DNA of 64,000 nucleotides from Symbiodinium natans. Lineage: Eukaryota > Sar > Dinophyceae > Suessiales > Symbiodiniaceae. The stretch covers positions 62,001-126,000 of the forward strand of contig CAJNDS010002469.1 in the NCBI GenBank assembly GCA_905221605.1. The letters run 5' to 3'. Each line of letters begins with the position of its first letter. Positions within the stretch are counted from its first letter, which is position 1. Below the pieces are notes generated by a model that worked only from the letters and a program-made list of their open reading frames with translations, did not search any database and was not told the DNA's origin. A program made the position numbers and the translations under genes. This document shows, piece by piece, positions 20,516 to 29,584 of the stretch.

Positions 20516-20739
20516 GGTTTAGGGTGAGCTTTCCTAGACGCCAAACCCTAAACCCGAAACCCCTAAAACCCCGCGACACGAACCCCTAAGCCCCTAAACC
20601 CCAAACCCTAAACCCTGAACCCCACGAAGCCAAAAATCGCCGAGAGTCGTGTGCAAAAGCTCCCTTTGGGAGCTCCCTGAAATTAGCCAGGCGAGCCCTC
20701 GACTTGCACGGGTAGCATTGGCCCTTGCTCCCTTATTTG

Positions 20740-20814
20740 GGTTTAGGGTTTAGGTTTAGGGTTTAGGGTTTAGGGTTTAGGGTTTAGGGTTTAGGGTTTA
20801 GGGTTTAGGGTTTA
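20740..20814 (+). repeat. TTTAGGG telomeric tract
   Basis: About ten units. Confidence 0.95.
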
Positions 20815-21275
20815 GTCCCCTTACAGGGTTTGAGGTTTTTAGGGTTTGGGGTTTAGGGAACGCCAGTCTGCAACAGAAAGCACCCCCTTGTTATTGTTCC
20901 GTGAGCTAACCCACCTTAAGCCGCTTCAACCCTAACTACCTTAAACCTAAACCCTAAAGCCAAGACATTCAAAAGAAAACCGCTAAGCCCCCCCCCCCCC
21001 CCCCAAGACCTCTGAAACCCTAAGCCCTAAACACCGAACTTAAACCCGCTAAACCCTACCCCCTAGGCCCCCCAACCTAAGCCCCAAAAAACCTCCTAAA
21101 CCCCGAACCCTAGACCCTGGACCCTAAACCCTAAACCCTAAACCTTAAGCTCTAAACCCTAAACCCTAAACCCGAAGCCCTAAGCCCTAAGCCCTAAGCC
21201 CTAAACCCTAAACCCTAAACCCTAAGCCCTAAGCCCTAAGCCCTAAGCCCTAAGCAGCAGCCCCTTCTGCGAGAG

Positions 21276-21326
21276 GCAGCCCCTCCTGTGAAAGCAGCGC
21301 CGGCGGCCTTGGGCGGCGAGGTCTGA
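21276..21326 (+). CDS. Terminal exon ending in GEV (Q-type)
   Basis: After GCGAGAG: AAPPVKAAPAALGGEV and TGA. Same length and ending as the terminal exon at 37175. It lies just upstream of X copy 2, as the Ala/Pro exon at 455 lies upstream of X copy 1. Confidence 0.5.
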   Translation, partial: AAPPVKAAPAALGGEV

Positions 21327-21522
21327 GAGAAGCCAAAGTAGGGCCCAAGAGCCTGTTAAGAGAAGGCTTTAGGGTTGAGGTTCCAGGGTTTAGGGTTGAG
21401 GGTTTAGGGTTAGGGTTTAGGGTTGAGGGTTGAGGGTTTAGGGTTGAGGGTTGAGGGTTTGTGTTTAGGGTTTAGGGTTTAGGGTTTAGGGTTTAGGGTT
21501 TAGGGTTTAACAAGCCACCGAG

Positions 21523-21590
21523 CTGCAACACTTGCGACCCGGAACGCCGTCAGCGCCCTAAGCCTAAGTGCGACCCTCTAAGCGTCGCAG
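21523..21590 (+). CDS. Cys-containing exon
   Basis: Between CACCGAG and GTCCTC: CNTCDPERRQRPKPKC then DPLSVA. The two CxxC-like cysteines plus a third could bind metal, but the context is too short to say. Confidence 0.5.
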
Positions 21591-21797
21591 GTCCTCTACA
21601 GGCCCTAATGCCCCGTTACGCCTCCCGAAGCCCTAAACCATAAAACAGATATGGCGCCCGAAGCCCTAAACCTTATTGCATATCCCTCTAAGACCCAAGC
21701 CCTAAGCCCTAAACCCTAAACCCTAAACCCTAAACCCTAAACCCCCTAAACCCCCTCAACGCTACATTGCCCGGTCGCGTCCTGCCGGCTGCGCCAG

Positions 21798-24048
21798 GGC
21801 AAGCGACCCGCCGAGGGTGGCGAGGCCAATGCGGAGAAGAAGCAGAGGCCGAAGTTAGGGTTTAGGGTTTAGGGTTTAGGGTTTAGGGTTTAAGGTTACC
21901 CTAAACCCTAAACCCTAAACCCTAAACCCTGGAGCCCCCTTGGCTCCGGGCGGGTCAGCGACGCGGTCCACAAGCGGCCGAGCCGCCGTCTCTGCCCGGC
22001 GCAGCATGGCCTGGCTTTGTGGGGGATTTAGGGTTTCGGGTTTGGGCTTCGGGTTTCGGGTTTCGGGTTTAGGGTTTAGGGTTTAAGGTTCAGGGTTTAG
22101 GGTTTAGGGTTTAAGGTTCAAGGTTTAGGGTTTAGGGTTTGAGATTTGAAGTTATGGTTTAGGGGATATAGTAGGGCTTGTGATTTCGGGCTTAGGCTTT
22201 CATGTATGTGTATGTAATGGAATGTATCGTATACGCAATATATGCTTTGGGGTTGAGCTAAACTAATCATAATAAATCCCTTTTGCCCTGCCTACATAAG
22301 GCTGCTTATCAACGCTTTTCGGTAAGTTTCCCCATACGTGTATTTGGTCAGTCGATGGGGATTTCTCGTATTATATACATACATAAATAAATAAATATAT
22401 ATATATATATACATATATATTCATATATACATATGGTTTTGTTTTTAATGGTTCCTGGGCAGGTTAGTGATTGTACATGTTTGAAGCGTTCTGGTGCGGT
22501 TCGTAGGTAGATTTGCTTTGAAGAGTTGTGGGGGGGGGGGCTTAGGCTTGCCATGGCCTTTGCAGATGGAATGAAGTACCCCAAAGCTGCTCACATCATG
22601 GATTCGGGGTGCCCAGAAACCGGCTGATCCGATTGAGGGTTCAGGACTGGTGGCTGCCATGGAGTTTGGGGAGAGTGGCAGGCGGCCGCGAAAGCCTACA
22701 CCCTACACCCTAAACCCTAAACCCTAAACCCTAAACCCTAAACCCTAAACCCTAAACCCTAAACCCTAAACCCTAAACCCTAAACCCTAAACCCGACTCC
22801 CCAGGCCCTGAACACCGTCAGCCCCCACCTGGCCCAAAGACTCCGAGCCTCCAGCTCCGGCAGGCCCGAGACTGACCCCGCCACGCTCGGCCGTATGCTG
22901 ATTCAGGAGGGCTTGGGCTTAAGGGTTTTAGGGTTTAGGGTTTAGGTTGAAGGGTTTAAGGGTTTGAGGGTTTAAGGGTTTAAGGGTTTAAGGGTTTAAG
23001 GGTTTAAGGGTTTAAGGGTGTAAGGGTGTAAGGGTTTAAGGGTTTAAGGGTTCAAGGGTTTAAGGGTTTAAGGGTTTAAGGGTGTAAGGGTTATAGGGTT
23101 TAAGCGTTTAGGGGTTTAGGGGTTCGGGGTTCATAGGCTTGGGGTTTGGGCTTCAGGGTTTATAGGGTTTAGGCCTTCTCAGGGTTTTATCGGTTTGTGG
23201 CTTACAAGGTCTTTTCTACGGTTGGTCGGGGTGGGCTGCAGGGCTTGTAGGGTCGGGCTTCCGCGCTTTACACTTGGGCCTGTCGAGTCTCCAGCATTGA
23301 GGCCGTTACTTAAACCCTCAACCCTCAACCCTCAACCCTCAACCCTAAACCCTAAACCCTAAACCCTAAACCCTAAACCCTAAACCCTAAAACCCTCAAC
23401 CCTCAAAGCCCCATGTCGAGGGCCTCAAGCCGAGTCATGCTTCGGCAGGCTAGCCTAAACCCTAAACCCTAAACCCTAAACCCTAAACCCTAAACCCTAA
23501 ACCCTAAACCCTAAACCCTAAACCCTAGGATCTTTTCAGGCACTAGGGCCCTGTCTAGCCAGACCGAAGAAGCCCGCCCCCCCCCCCCCCCCCCCCCCCC
23601 GAGGGTAGGGACTGGGCCTTCGTGGAATGGTTTTCGAATTCCGAAAGCACCGGACCTTCCTTTCAAAGGTCGGGGTTTAGTGTTCAGGGCTTAGGGTTTA
23701 ATTGGGGTTTAGGGTCTAGGGTATGCAGGTTGGAAGTAGCAAGTGCAATGCTTAGAAGATATGATATGTTTCTCTTGTAGGACCCGTTGGCCTCGTTGAG
23801 CACAGCCGCAAACGGCAGCGGCTGCCATAAGCTACTAAACCCGCAAGATCCCCTTTGGGATCTTCGATGTTCACATATTCCTGTAGTTCTATGCACTAAC
23901 AAAAGATCTAACCTGACTAAAAGAAAAATCCTAAGCCCTCAGCCCCCAAATTTTGCAGGGTGTCGTGCGCGTCTTGCAGAACCGGGCCAAGGCAAGCAAA
24001 GGAGTGCCGAGCTTACACCGAGGGCTTTCCGTAACGAAGGGCCACGAG
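21798..24048 (+). CDS. Gene X copy 2, three linked exons
   Basis: Exons 21798-21845 (or to 21854), 22805-22906 and 23959-24048 encode GKRPAEGGEANAEKKQ, ALNTVSPHLAQRLRAS...TLGRMLIQ, and GVVRVLQNRAKASKGV then PSLHRGLSVTKGHE, the last with a textbook GTAAGC donor. They match X copy 1 in order and sequence; exon 2 is longer here. The first exon has the KR-x10-KK spacing of a bipartite nuclear signal. Introns hold TTTAGGG and CCCTAAA tracts. Confidence 0.6.
21855..21936. repeat. Inverted telomeric junction
   Basis: Five TTTAGGG units, a 10-base spacer (TTTAAGGTTA) and then four CCCTAAA units: the orientation expected of a telomere-telomere fusion, able to form a hairpin. Confidence 0.9.
22020..22700. 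other. Spacer with AT-rich patch
   Basis: TTTCGGG/TTTAGGG variants to about 22150, then 22200-22440 is AT-rich with TATATA runs. Frames at 22440-22660 are open on the minus strand but have no splice context. Confidence 0.4.
22703..22792 (-). repeat. CCCTAAA telomeric tract, 13 units
   Basis: Directly upstream of X copy 2 exon 2; the acceptor CTCCCCAG lies about 12 bases downstream. Confidence 0.95.
22920..23105 (+). repeat. TTTAAGGG 8-base variant tract
   Basis: About 20 units of the octamer TTTAAGGG (some TGTAAGGG), a homogenised telomere-derived variant. Confidence 0.95.
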
Positions 24049-24137
24049 GTAAGCCCTAAACTCTAAACCCTAAACCCTAAACCCTAAACCCTCCTCACAA
24101 ACAAAAAGGGCCCTCACAGACAAAAAAGGGACCTCAG

Positions 24138-24283
24138 AAACACAAACTGCCAACGAAAGCGCCCTGAACTTGATGGAACCCACCTCAAGAACCCAAAACC
24201 TGCTGTTTTGCACGTTGCTTAAGAATCCTGTAAGGGCCGATAGACTAAGAACCTACGAGAAAAGTAGGCTTTGGACTCTGAAG
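24138..24283 (+). CDS. Exon of 48 codons, possibly gene X copy 2
   Basis: After GGACCTCAG with two bases carried over: TQTANESALNLMEPTS, then NLLFCTLLKNPVRADR and LRTYEKSRLWTLK; the donor is GTAAAC. It sits after X2 exon 3, but the phases do not match directly, so a small exon may be missing or it belongs to another gene. Confidence 0.5.
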
Positions 24284-24548
24284 GTAAACCCTAAACCCTA
24301 AACCCTAAACCCTAAACCCTAAACCCTAAACCCTAAACCCTAAACCCTAAACCCTAAACCCTAAACCCTAAACCCTAAAACATAAACCCTAAACCCTAAA
24401 CCCTAAACCCTAAACCCTAAACCCTAAACCCTAAACCCTAAACCCTAAACCCTAAACCCTAAACCCTAAACCCTAAACCCTAAACCCTAAACCCTAAACC
24501 CTAAACCCTAAACCCTAAACCCTAGACCCTAAACCCTAAACCCTAAGC
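24284..24548 (-). repeat. CCCTAAA telomeric tract, about 37 units
   Basis: The longest telomeric array in the window, with only two or three changed units. It begins within the GTAAACC donor of the preceding exon. Confidence 0.97.
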
Positions 24549-24851
24549 CCTGAAGATTCCAAGAGGCCGCCGCCCCGAGATCCATGCCTTGGGTTCAGGG
24601 CTTTTGGTTTAGGGTTTAGGGTGTAGGGTTTAGGGTTTAGGGTTTAGGGTTAGGGTTTAGGGATGTGCAGGTTGATAAAGATTAGGGTTTATGGGGATTT
24701 ACAAGGCTTATAGGGATTCTTTGGGGTTTGGGGGATTACAGGGCTTAGAGGGATTCGAGGGATTCATAGGGATTGTTCGGATTGTGGTGACTATCGGGGA
24801 AAACAGGAATGATAGGAATTGCAGGACTCAGGGTTTGGGGTTTGGGGTTTG

Positions 24852-24919
24852 AGGGATGCGCGGGCTGACTTGCGGACGTGGCTGTGGCTCGAGAGTAGCC
24901 ACTTCTACAGCTGGTGCCC
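24852..24919 (+). CDS. Exon or 5' leader upstream of the dehydrogenase
   Basis: Open from TTTGAG to CCCAG|GTTTAGGG: DARADLRTWLWLESSH then FYSWCP. It is followed by a purely telomeric stretch to TTCAG at 24969, 33 bases before the dehydrogenase ATG, so it may be a 5' untranslated exon of that gene rather than coding. Confidence 0.4.
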
Positions 24920-25001
24920 AGGTTTAGGGTTTAGGGTTTAGGGTTTAGGGTTTAGGGTTTAGGGTTCAGGCCCAGCAGCTCACCCGAGTCGCTCACGCGT
25001 G

Positions 25002-28000
25002 ATGGCCCCCTTGGTGCGTGCCCTCGCGTGCCCGCTCGCGCGGGCTGCGCGCCGACTGAGCACCACAACGGCGCCCGTCGGCATGCCCATACGCGACCAA
25101 GACTCCCAGTGGCACACCCCTCTCCCCTGTTTTGAGGCAACCCTCAACCCTGAACCCTAAACCCTAAACCCCTCAACCCTCAACCCTTAACCCCAAAACT
25201 CTAAACCCTAAACCCTTAAACCCCAAACCCCCTAACCCCTAAACCCCTAAACCCCAAACCCCAAACCCCAAACCCCTAAACCCTAAACCCTAAACCCTAA
25301 ACCCTAAACCCTAATCCCTAAACCCTAAACCCTAAACCCTAAACCCTAAACCCTAAACCCTAAAACCCTAAACCGAAACCCTAAACCCTAAACCCCAAAC
25401 CCCTAAACCCCTAAACCCTAAACCCCAGGCAAAGTCACCGTGGTCGGCGCCGGCACGCTCGGTTCGCAGGTCGCCTTCCAGACGGCCATCAGCGGCTTCG
25501 ATGTGGCGGTTCTGGACACCCAGGCGTATAATTGGGGAGGGGGGGGGGGGGGGGTTTAGGGTTTAGGGTTTAGGGTTTAGGGTTTAGGGTTTAGGGTTTA
25601 GGGTTTACGGTCCACCCTAAACTTCCAAAGCCCCAAGTCTTCACACCCTACACCCCCCAACCCCGAAACCCGAAACCCTAAACCCTAAACCCTAAACCCT
25701 AAACCCTAAACCCTAAACCCCATCTCCTAAAAACCCGAAATTGTAAGAGGCGGACGGCCTGGCCCGGTGCCGGGCCATGCACGAGGCCTTTTCCCAACAG
25801 CGCCTTGAGAAGAATATCATGTGGTTTCCGGGGGCTTTAGGGTTTAGGTTTAGGGTTAGGGTTTAGGGTTTAGGGCTGAAGGTTTAGGGTCAGGGTTACC
25901 TTATTGGGTCCACAATTGTAGCCCTTCTGCAGTCACGTTTAAACTGCCGAAGGGCTTAGGGTTTAGGACCACAAGCCCTTCTAAAGCCACTGAACTCCTG
26001 AAGCTACACCCTAAACCCTAAACCCTGTTCTTTCAGTCTTCGAGGTACGTGGCGCGCGAGGGGGAGCGGCAGGCGCGCGCCTGGAAGGGCCTGGCTCGTG
26101 GTTCCAGTGCCGAGGAGGTGGCAAGGAAGGCCCTGGACAGGGCACTTTGCTCAGCCAACAGTCGATCTTTAAACTTTTTGGGTTTCCTTTTCTGTAGGAA
26201 TAATCAAGCAAAGAGTTGAACCTTGGAACTTTTTTTTGGGGTTTCCTGTTTTTTGTAGGAATAACCAAGTAGCAAACAGTTGAATTTCAAACTTTTTGGG
26301 TTTCCTCTTTCTTTGGTAGGAATAATTAAAATAAACCCTAAACCCTAAACCCTCAACCCTAAACCCGGTAGGAATCATTAAAGTTTGACCCATTTTTTCC
26401 TCCTCGGCTCTTGGAGAAGTCAGGTTTTGGGTTTCCTGTTTCTTTGGTAGGAATAATCAAAGTTAAACCCTTTTTTCCCCTAAACCCTAAACCCTAAACC
26501 CTAAACCCTAAACCCTAAACCCTTGGAGAAGTCAGGTGCTTTACACCACGGACACGGCTGAGGCGATGCGCGGCACCGACCTGGTCAGTGAGAATGTGCC
26601 GGAGGCCGTGCAGGGACCCGAGGGTTTAGGGTTTAGGGTTTAGGGTTTAGGGTTTAGGGTTTAGGGTTTAGGGTTTAGGGTGCTCTAAGCTCTCAGCCCC
26701 AGAATCCCCCCCCAACAAGCCCTATAAACCCTCAAAGGGCCCTTCTCAAACCATATGGGAGTTTATGAGAATGAGGGACCTCTGAAATCGACCCCCCACT
26801 AGTACAGTTCCCTTTTAATCAGAACCCCAAAAGGTACATACCCCTAATTTCGGAACCTCCCCCCCATATATCATATATATATATATATATATCATATCAT
26901 ATCATATCATATCATATCATATCATATCATATCATATCATATCATATCATATCATATCATATCATATCATATCATATCATATCATATCATATCATATCAT
27001 ATCATATCATATCATATCATATCATATCATATCATATCATATATATATATATGTATATATCATATATACATATATATCTATATATATATGTATCCCTAGC
27101 AGCCCTTGCAACCCTACAAGCCGGGAGGTCGTGGACATCAAGGTGGCCGCCTACAAAGCTCTGAACGCGCACGCGGGGCCGGAGACGATCTTCACCAGCA
27201 ACTCCAGCACGCTGCTGCCCAGCCAGTTCCTGGGCTTCTTATATGGCTTGCAGTGTATATAGAGTTTACAAGGTTCATAGGGTTCATCAGGTTCATAGGG
27301 TTTATAAGGTTGATAGGGTATATATACATATATATATATATACCTATTATATATCTGGTTTATGGAGCTCATAGGGTTTTTTGGTCAAGTTTACAGAGTG
27401 CATAGCCCAGCCAGTTCCTGGGCCCTTGTTGTCTTGGTAGCCCAGTGGTCGCAAACCCCAAAACCCCAAACCTTGAACCCAAACCCTTATTTAGGGTTTA
27501 GGATTTAGGGTTTAGGGTTTAGGGCCTTAAGGGTTTAGGGTTTAGAGTTTAGGGTTTAGGGTTTAGGGCTAGAAACCCTAAACCCCAAACCCTGGTAATC
27601 AGGTTTGCCGAGTTCACCGGACGGCCAGGGCGCTTCTGCGCGCTGCACTTTGCCAATGGCATCTGGGACGCCAACATCGGCGAGGCGGGAGTTTGGGGGG
27701 TGTAGGGGTTATGGGGCTTCTGGGGCTTGGGGTTTGGGGTTTAGGGTTTGGGGTTTGGGGTTTAGGAATTGGGGTTTGGGTTTAGGGCTTAGGGTTTACG
27801 GCTTGGGGATTAGGGTTTAGGGTTTAGGGTTTGGGGTTTAGGGTTGATAATGTCGAAGTGCGATGTGTCCTAGCCACTCTATCAAAATTCCCCGCAAGAA
27901 CCCTTTATAACGCCCCTGTTGAAACCCCTAGGAACTCAATCTTTATTGGGCCCCCCAAAGCCCTGCCAGCTAGGTGATGGGCCATTCAGGCACAGAGCCG

Positions 28001-29051
28001 GAGATCTTCGAGCGAGTGGTCCAGTTTGCCGAGCAGATCGGCATGGTGCCCATCCGCTGTGCCAAGGAGCAGTCGGGTTACGAGCAAGCCCATTGGGAGT
28101 TTTGTTGCTCCTTTTTCGGGTTTTTCGAGCGCGTTTGTAAACTGGTACGCTGTTATGAGTCTTTTGGTTCAGTCGAAATTGGTCACTGGGATGGTTAGGC
28201 TACGTCATCAACACCATGCTCGTGGCGTGGCTGAACGCCGCACAAGCGCTGGTCACCAACGGGGTCTGCGCCCAGGAGGATGTGGACCGGGCTTGGATGA
28301 TCTGCTTCGGCCACGCCCATCCGGACAAGGGGCCCTTGGGCATCATGGACATGGTTGGCACAGGCACGGTCTCTTAGTAGCTGAGGCAGTAGACTTTACG
28401 CCTTTTTGGGATACTCTAATCCCCTATACATGAGCTGAAAGTGTACACTTTTGGGGGGGGGGCTTATGAACTCAGCAGCTGAGGTCTACAACATCCTGGC
28501 CCACTGGGGCAAAACCTTGGGGGATGCTCAGATGTCCGCCAACGCTAATTTCATCAAGGAACAGCTCGTGGACCAGGGTAACTTACTTCGCCTTTAGTTG
28601 AACTGTAAGCTTTTTGGTTAACCCTAAACCCTAAACCCTAAACCCTAAACCCTAAACCCTAAACCCGGTGTCCTTATTTAGTAGGAATGTTACAGTCTCC
28701 CCCTTTGGTTGTTGGAGAAGTAAGGCAAGCTCGGGCTCAGCGGCTTGGCAGCCCAGTGGTGCCCTTTTCCCTTTTTGCTTTAGGTTACCAGGTTCTCTGA
28801 TTACTATTACTATTACTATTATTATTATTATTACGTTGTTTTTGTTCTTATTGTTGCTATTCTTATTACTATGATGATTATTATTCTTATTGCTTTAAAG
28901 TAACCAACCCAACAAGGGTGCCCTTCCTATTATAATTATGGTTGCTGGCTACCAAGGAGGCGGCGACCCAGACAAGGACGAGGCTGTTGGTTTTTACAGC
29001 TACCCAAACCCCGCCTTCAAGCGTCCGGGCTTCCTGGATGGCAAGGAGTGA
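25002..29051 (+). CDS. 3-hydroxyacyl-CoA dehydrogenase, 11 exons, mitochondrial-type
   Basis: NAD-dependent oxidation of 3-hydroxyacyl-CoA in fatty-acid beta-oxidation or the reverse, butyrate-type step. Exons: 25002-25080, 25429-25523, 25750-25823, 26045-26141, 26536-26622, 27128-27225, 27603-27687, 27974-28076, 28199-28368, 28484-28577, 28957-29051; total 1077 bases, 358 codons plus TGA, all phases matching. Residues 1-26 are Arg/Ala/Leu-rich with no acidic residue (RAARRLSTTTAP), typical of a mitochondrial presequence. GAGTLG (33-38) is the Rossmann dinucleotide loop. SNSSTLLPSQF (from 168), ALHF with His192, Glu204 and Asn244 in YVINTML match the Ser, catalytic His-Glu pair and Asn of the family; the C-terminal domain ends GFYSYPNPAF. 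All acceptors are AG|G. Donors are GT, three GC and two ambiguous (GG or one-base shift). Introns 1-7 and 10 contain telomere-like tracts or elements. Confidence 0.88.
25554..25727. repeat. Opposed telomeric tracts in dehydrogenase intron 2
   Basis: Eight TTTAGGG units at the 5' side and seven CCCTAAA units at the 3' side of one 226-base intron, so the transcript could fold and bring the splice sites together. Confidence 0.85.
26166..26470 (+). repeat. GTAGGAATAAT tandem family in intron 4
   Basis: Four diverged units of the pattern ACTTTTTGGGTTTCC, a T-rich stretch, then GTAGGAATAATCAA; CCCTAAA tracts interrupt and follow them. Related pieces occur at 28680 (intron 10) and 52050-52095. Each unit contains a potential acceptor (CTGTAGG, TTGTAGG). 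Confidence 0.7.
26623..26680 (+). repeat. TTTAGGG tract abutting exon 5 of the dehydrogenase
   Basis: Telomeric repeat starts exactly at the coding edge (CCCGAG then GGTTTAGGG), supplying the 5' splice site of intron 5. Confidence 0.9.
26872..27090 (+). repeat. ATCAT microsatellite in intron 5
   Basis: About 30 pentamers of CATAT/ATCAT with flanking (TA)n runs, over 200 bases, between two dehydrogenase exons. Confidence 0.95.
28369..28483 (+). mobile_element. Introner-like family I, copy 2 = dehydrogenase intron 9
   Basis: The 115-base intron between TGT and VYNILAHW is a whole element: it shares TTAGTAGCT, CTCTAATCCCCT, AGCTGAAAGTG and GGGGCTTATGAACTCAGCA with the copy at 7826. The 5' side is GTCTCTTAG, the 3' side GCAGCTGAG before G. 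No telomeric units here. Confidence 0.75.
28738..28956 (+). mobile_element. MITE-G copy at the 3' end of dehydrogenase intron 10
   Basis: Left arm TTGGCAGCCCAGTGG, right arm GTTGCTGGCTACCAAG; the last AAG is the acceptor of exon 11. An ATT/TTA microsatellite (28798-28870) sits between the arms. The same right end serves as acceptor at 51338. Confidence 0.75.
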
Positions 29052-29056
29052 GGGGC

Positions 29057-29157
29057 CTAAACCCTAAACCCTAAACCCTAAACCCTAAACCCTAAACCCT
29101 AAACCCTAAACCCTAAACCCTAAACCCTAAACCCTAAACCCTAAACCCTAAACCCTA
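29057..29157 (-). repeat. CCCTAAA telomeric tract, 14 units
   Basis: Begins six bases after the dehydrogenase stop codon, so the 3' untranslated region is telomeric sequence. Confidence 0.95.
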
Positions 29158-29443
29158 AGCCTCCCCCTTGGAACTGTAGTTATAAGGTATGCCCTGAGCC
29201 CTGAGCCTTGAATACCTAGCACTCTACTTAGAACCCGGTGTTGATAGGGTTTCGGGTTTCGGAGCTCTCCCTGTCGGCTCTTTCGCCTCCCGAATTCATC
29301 TTTAGACCCGTGCGGTGGTGCGCGGGGAGGCTTTTGAAGGCTTGGCAGAAGCTCGGGCCACTAGGGGTTCAAAGAGACCAAAGGAGAGACCCTTGTAAGG
29401 GACGTCAGGGGTTATTTAGGTATACTGGGGCGAAAAAAGGTGG

Positions 29444-29474
<31 letters not shown>

Positions 29475-29479
29475 CATAT

Positions 29480-29560
29480 ACTTCTACATATATAGGGGGC
29501 TATATGGGGAATAAGATGAAGGGTCCCTTCAAGGGGTCCCTCCCTATCCCCCCTTAAAGT
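29480..29560. mobile_element. Family D repeat copy
   Basis: GGGGCTATATGGGG...GAAGGGTCCCTTCAAGGGGTCCCTCC matches in inverse orientation 30640-30760 (GAGGGACCCCTACAAGGGACCCTTC...). Confidence 0.55.
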
Positions 29561-29584
29561 GATGTGCAAGTTGTGTTCAACTAG

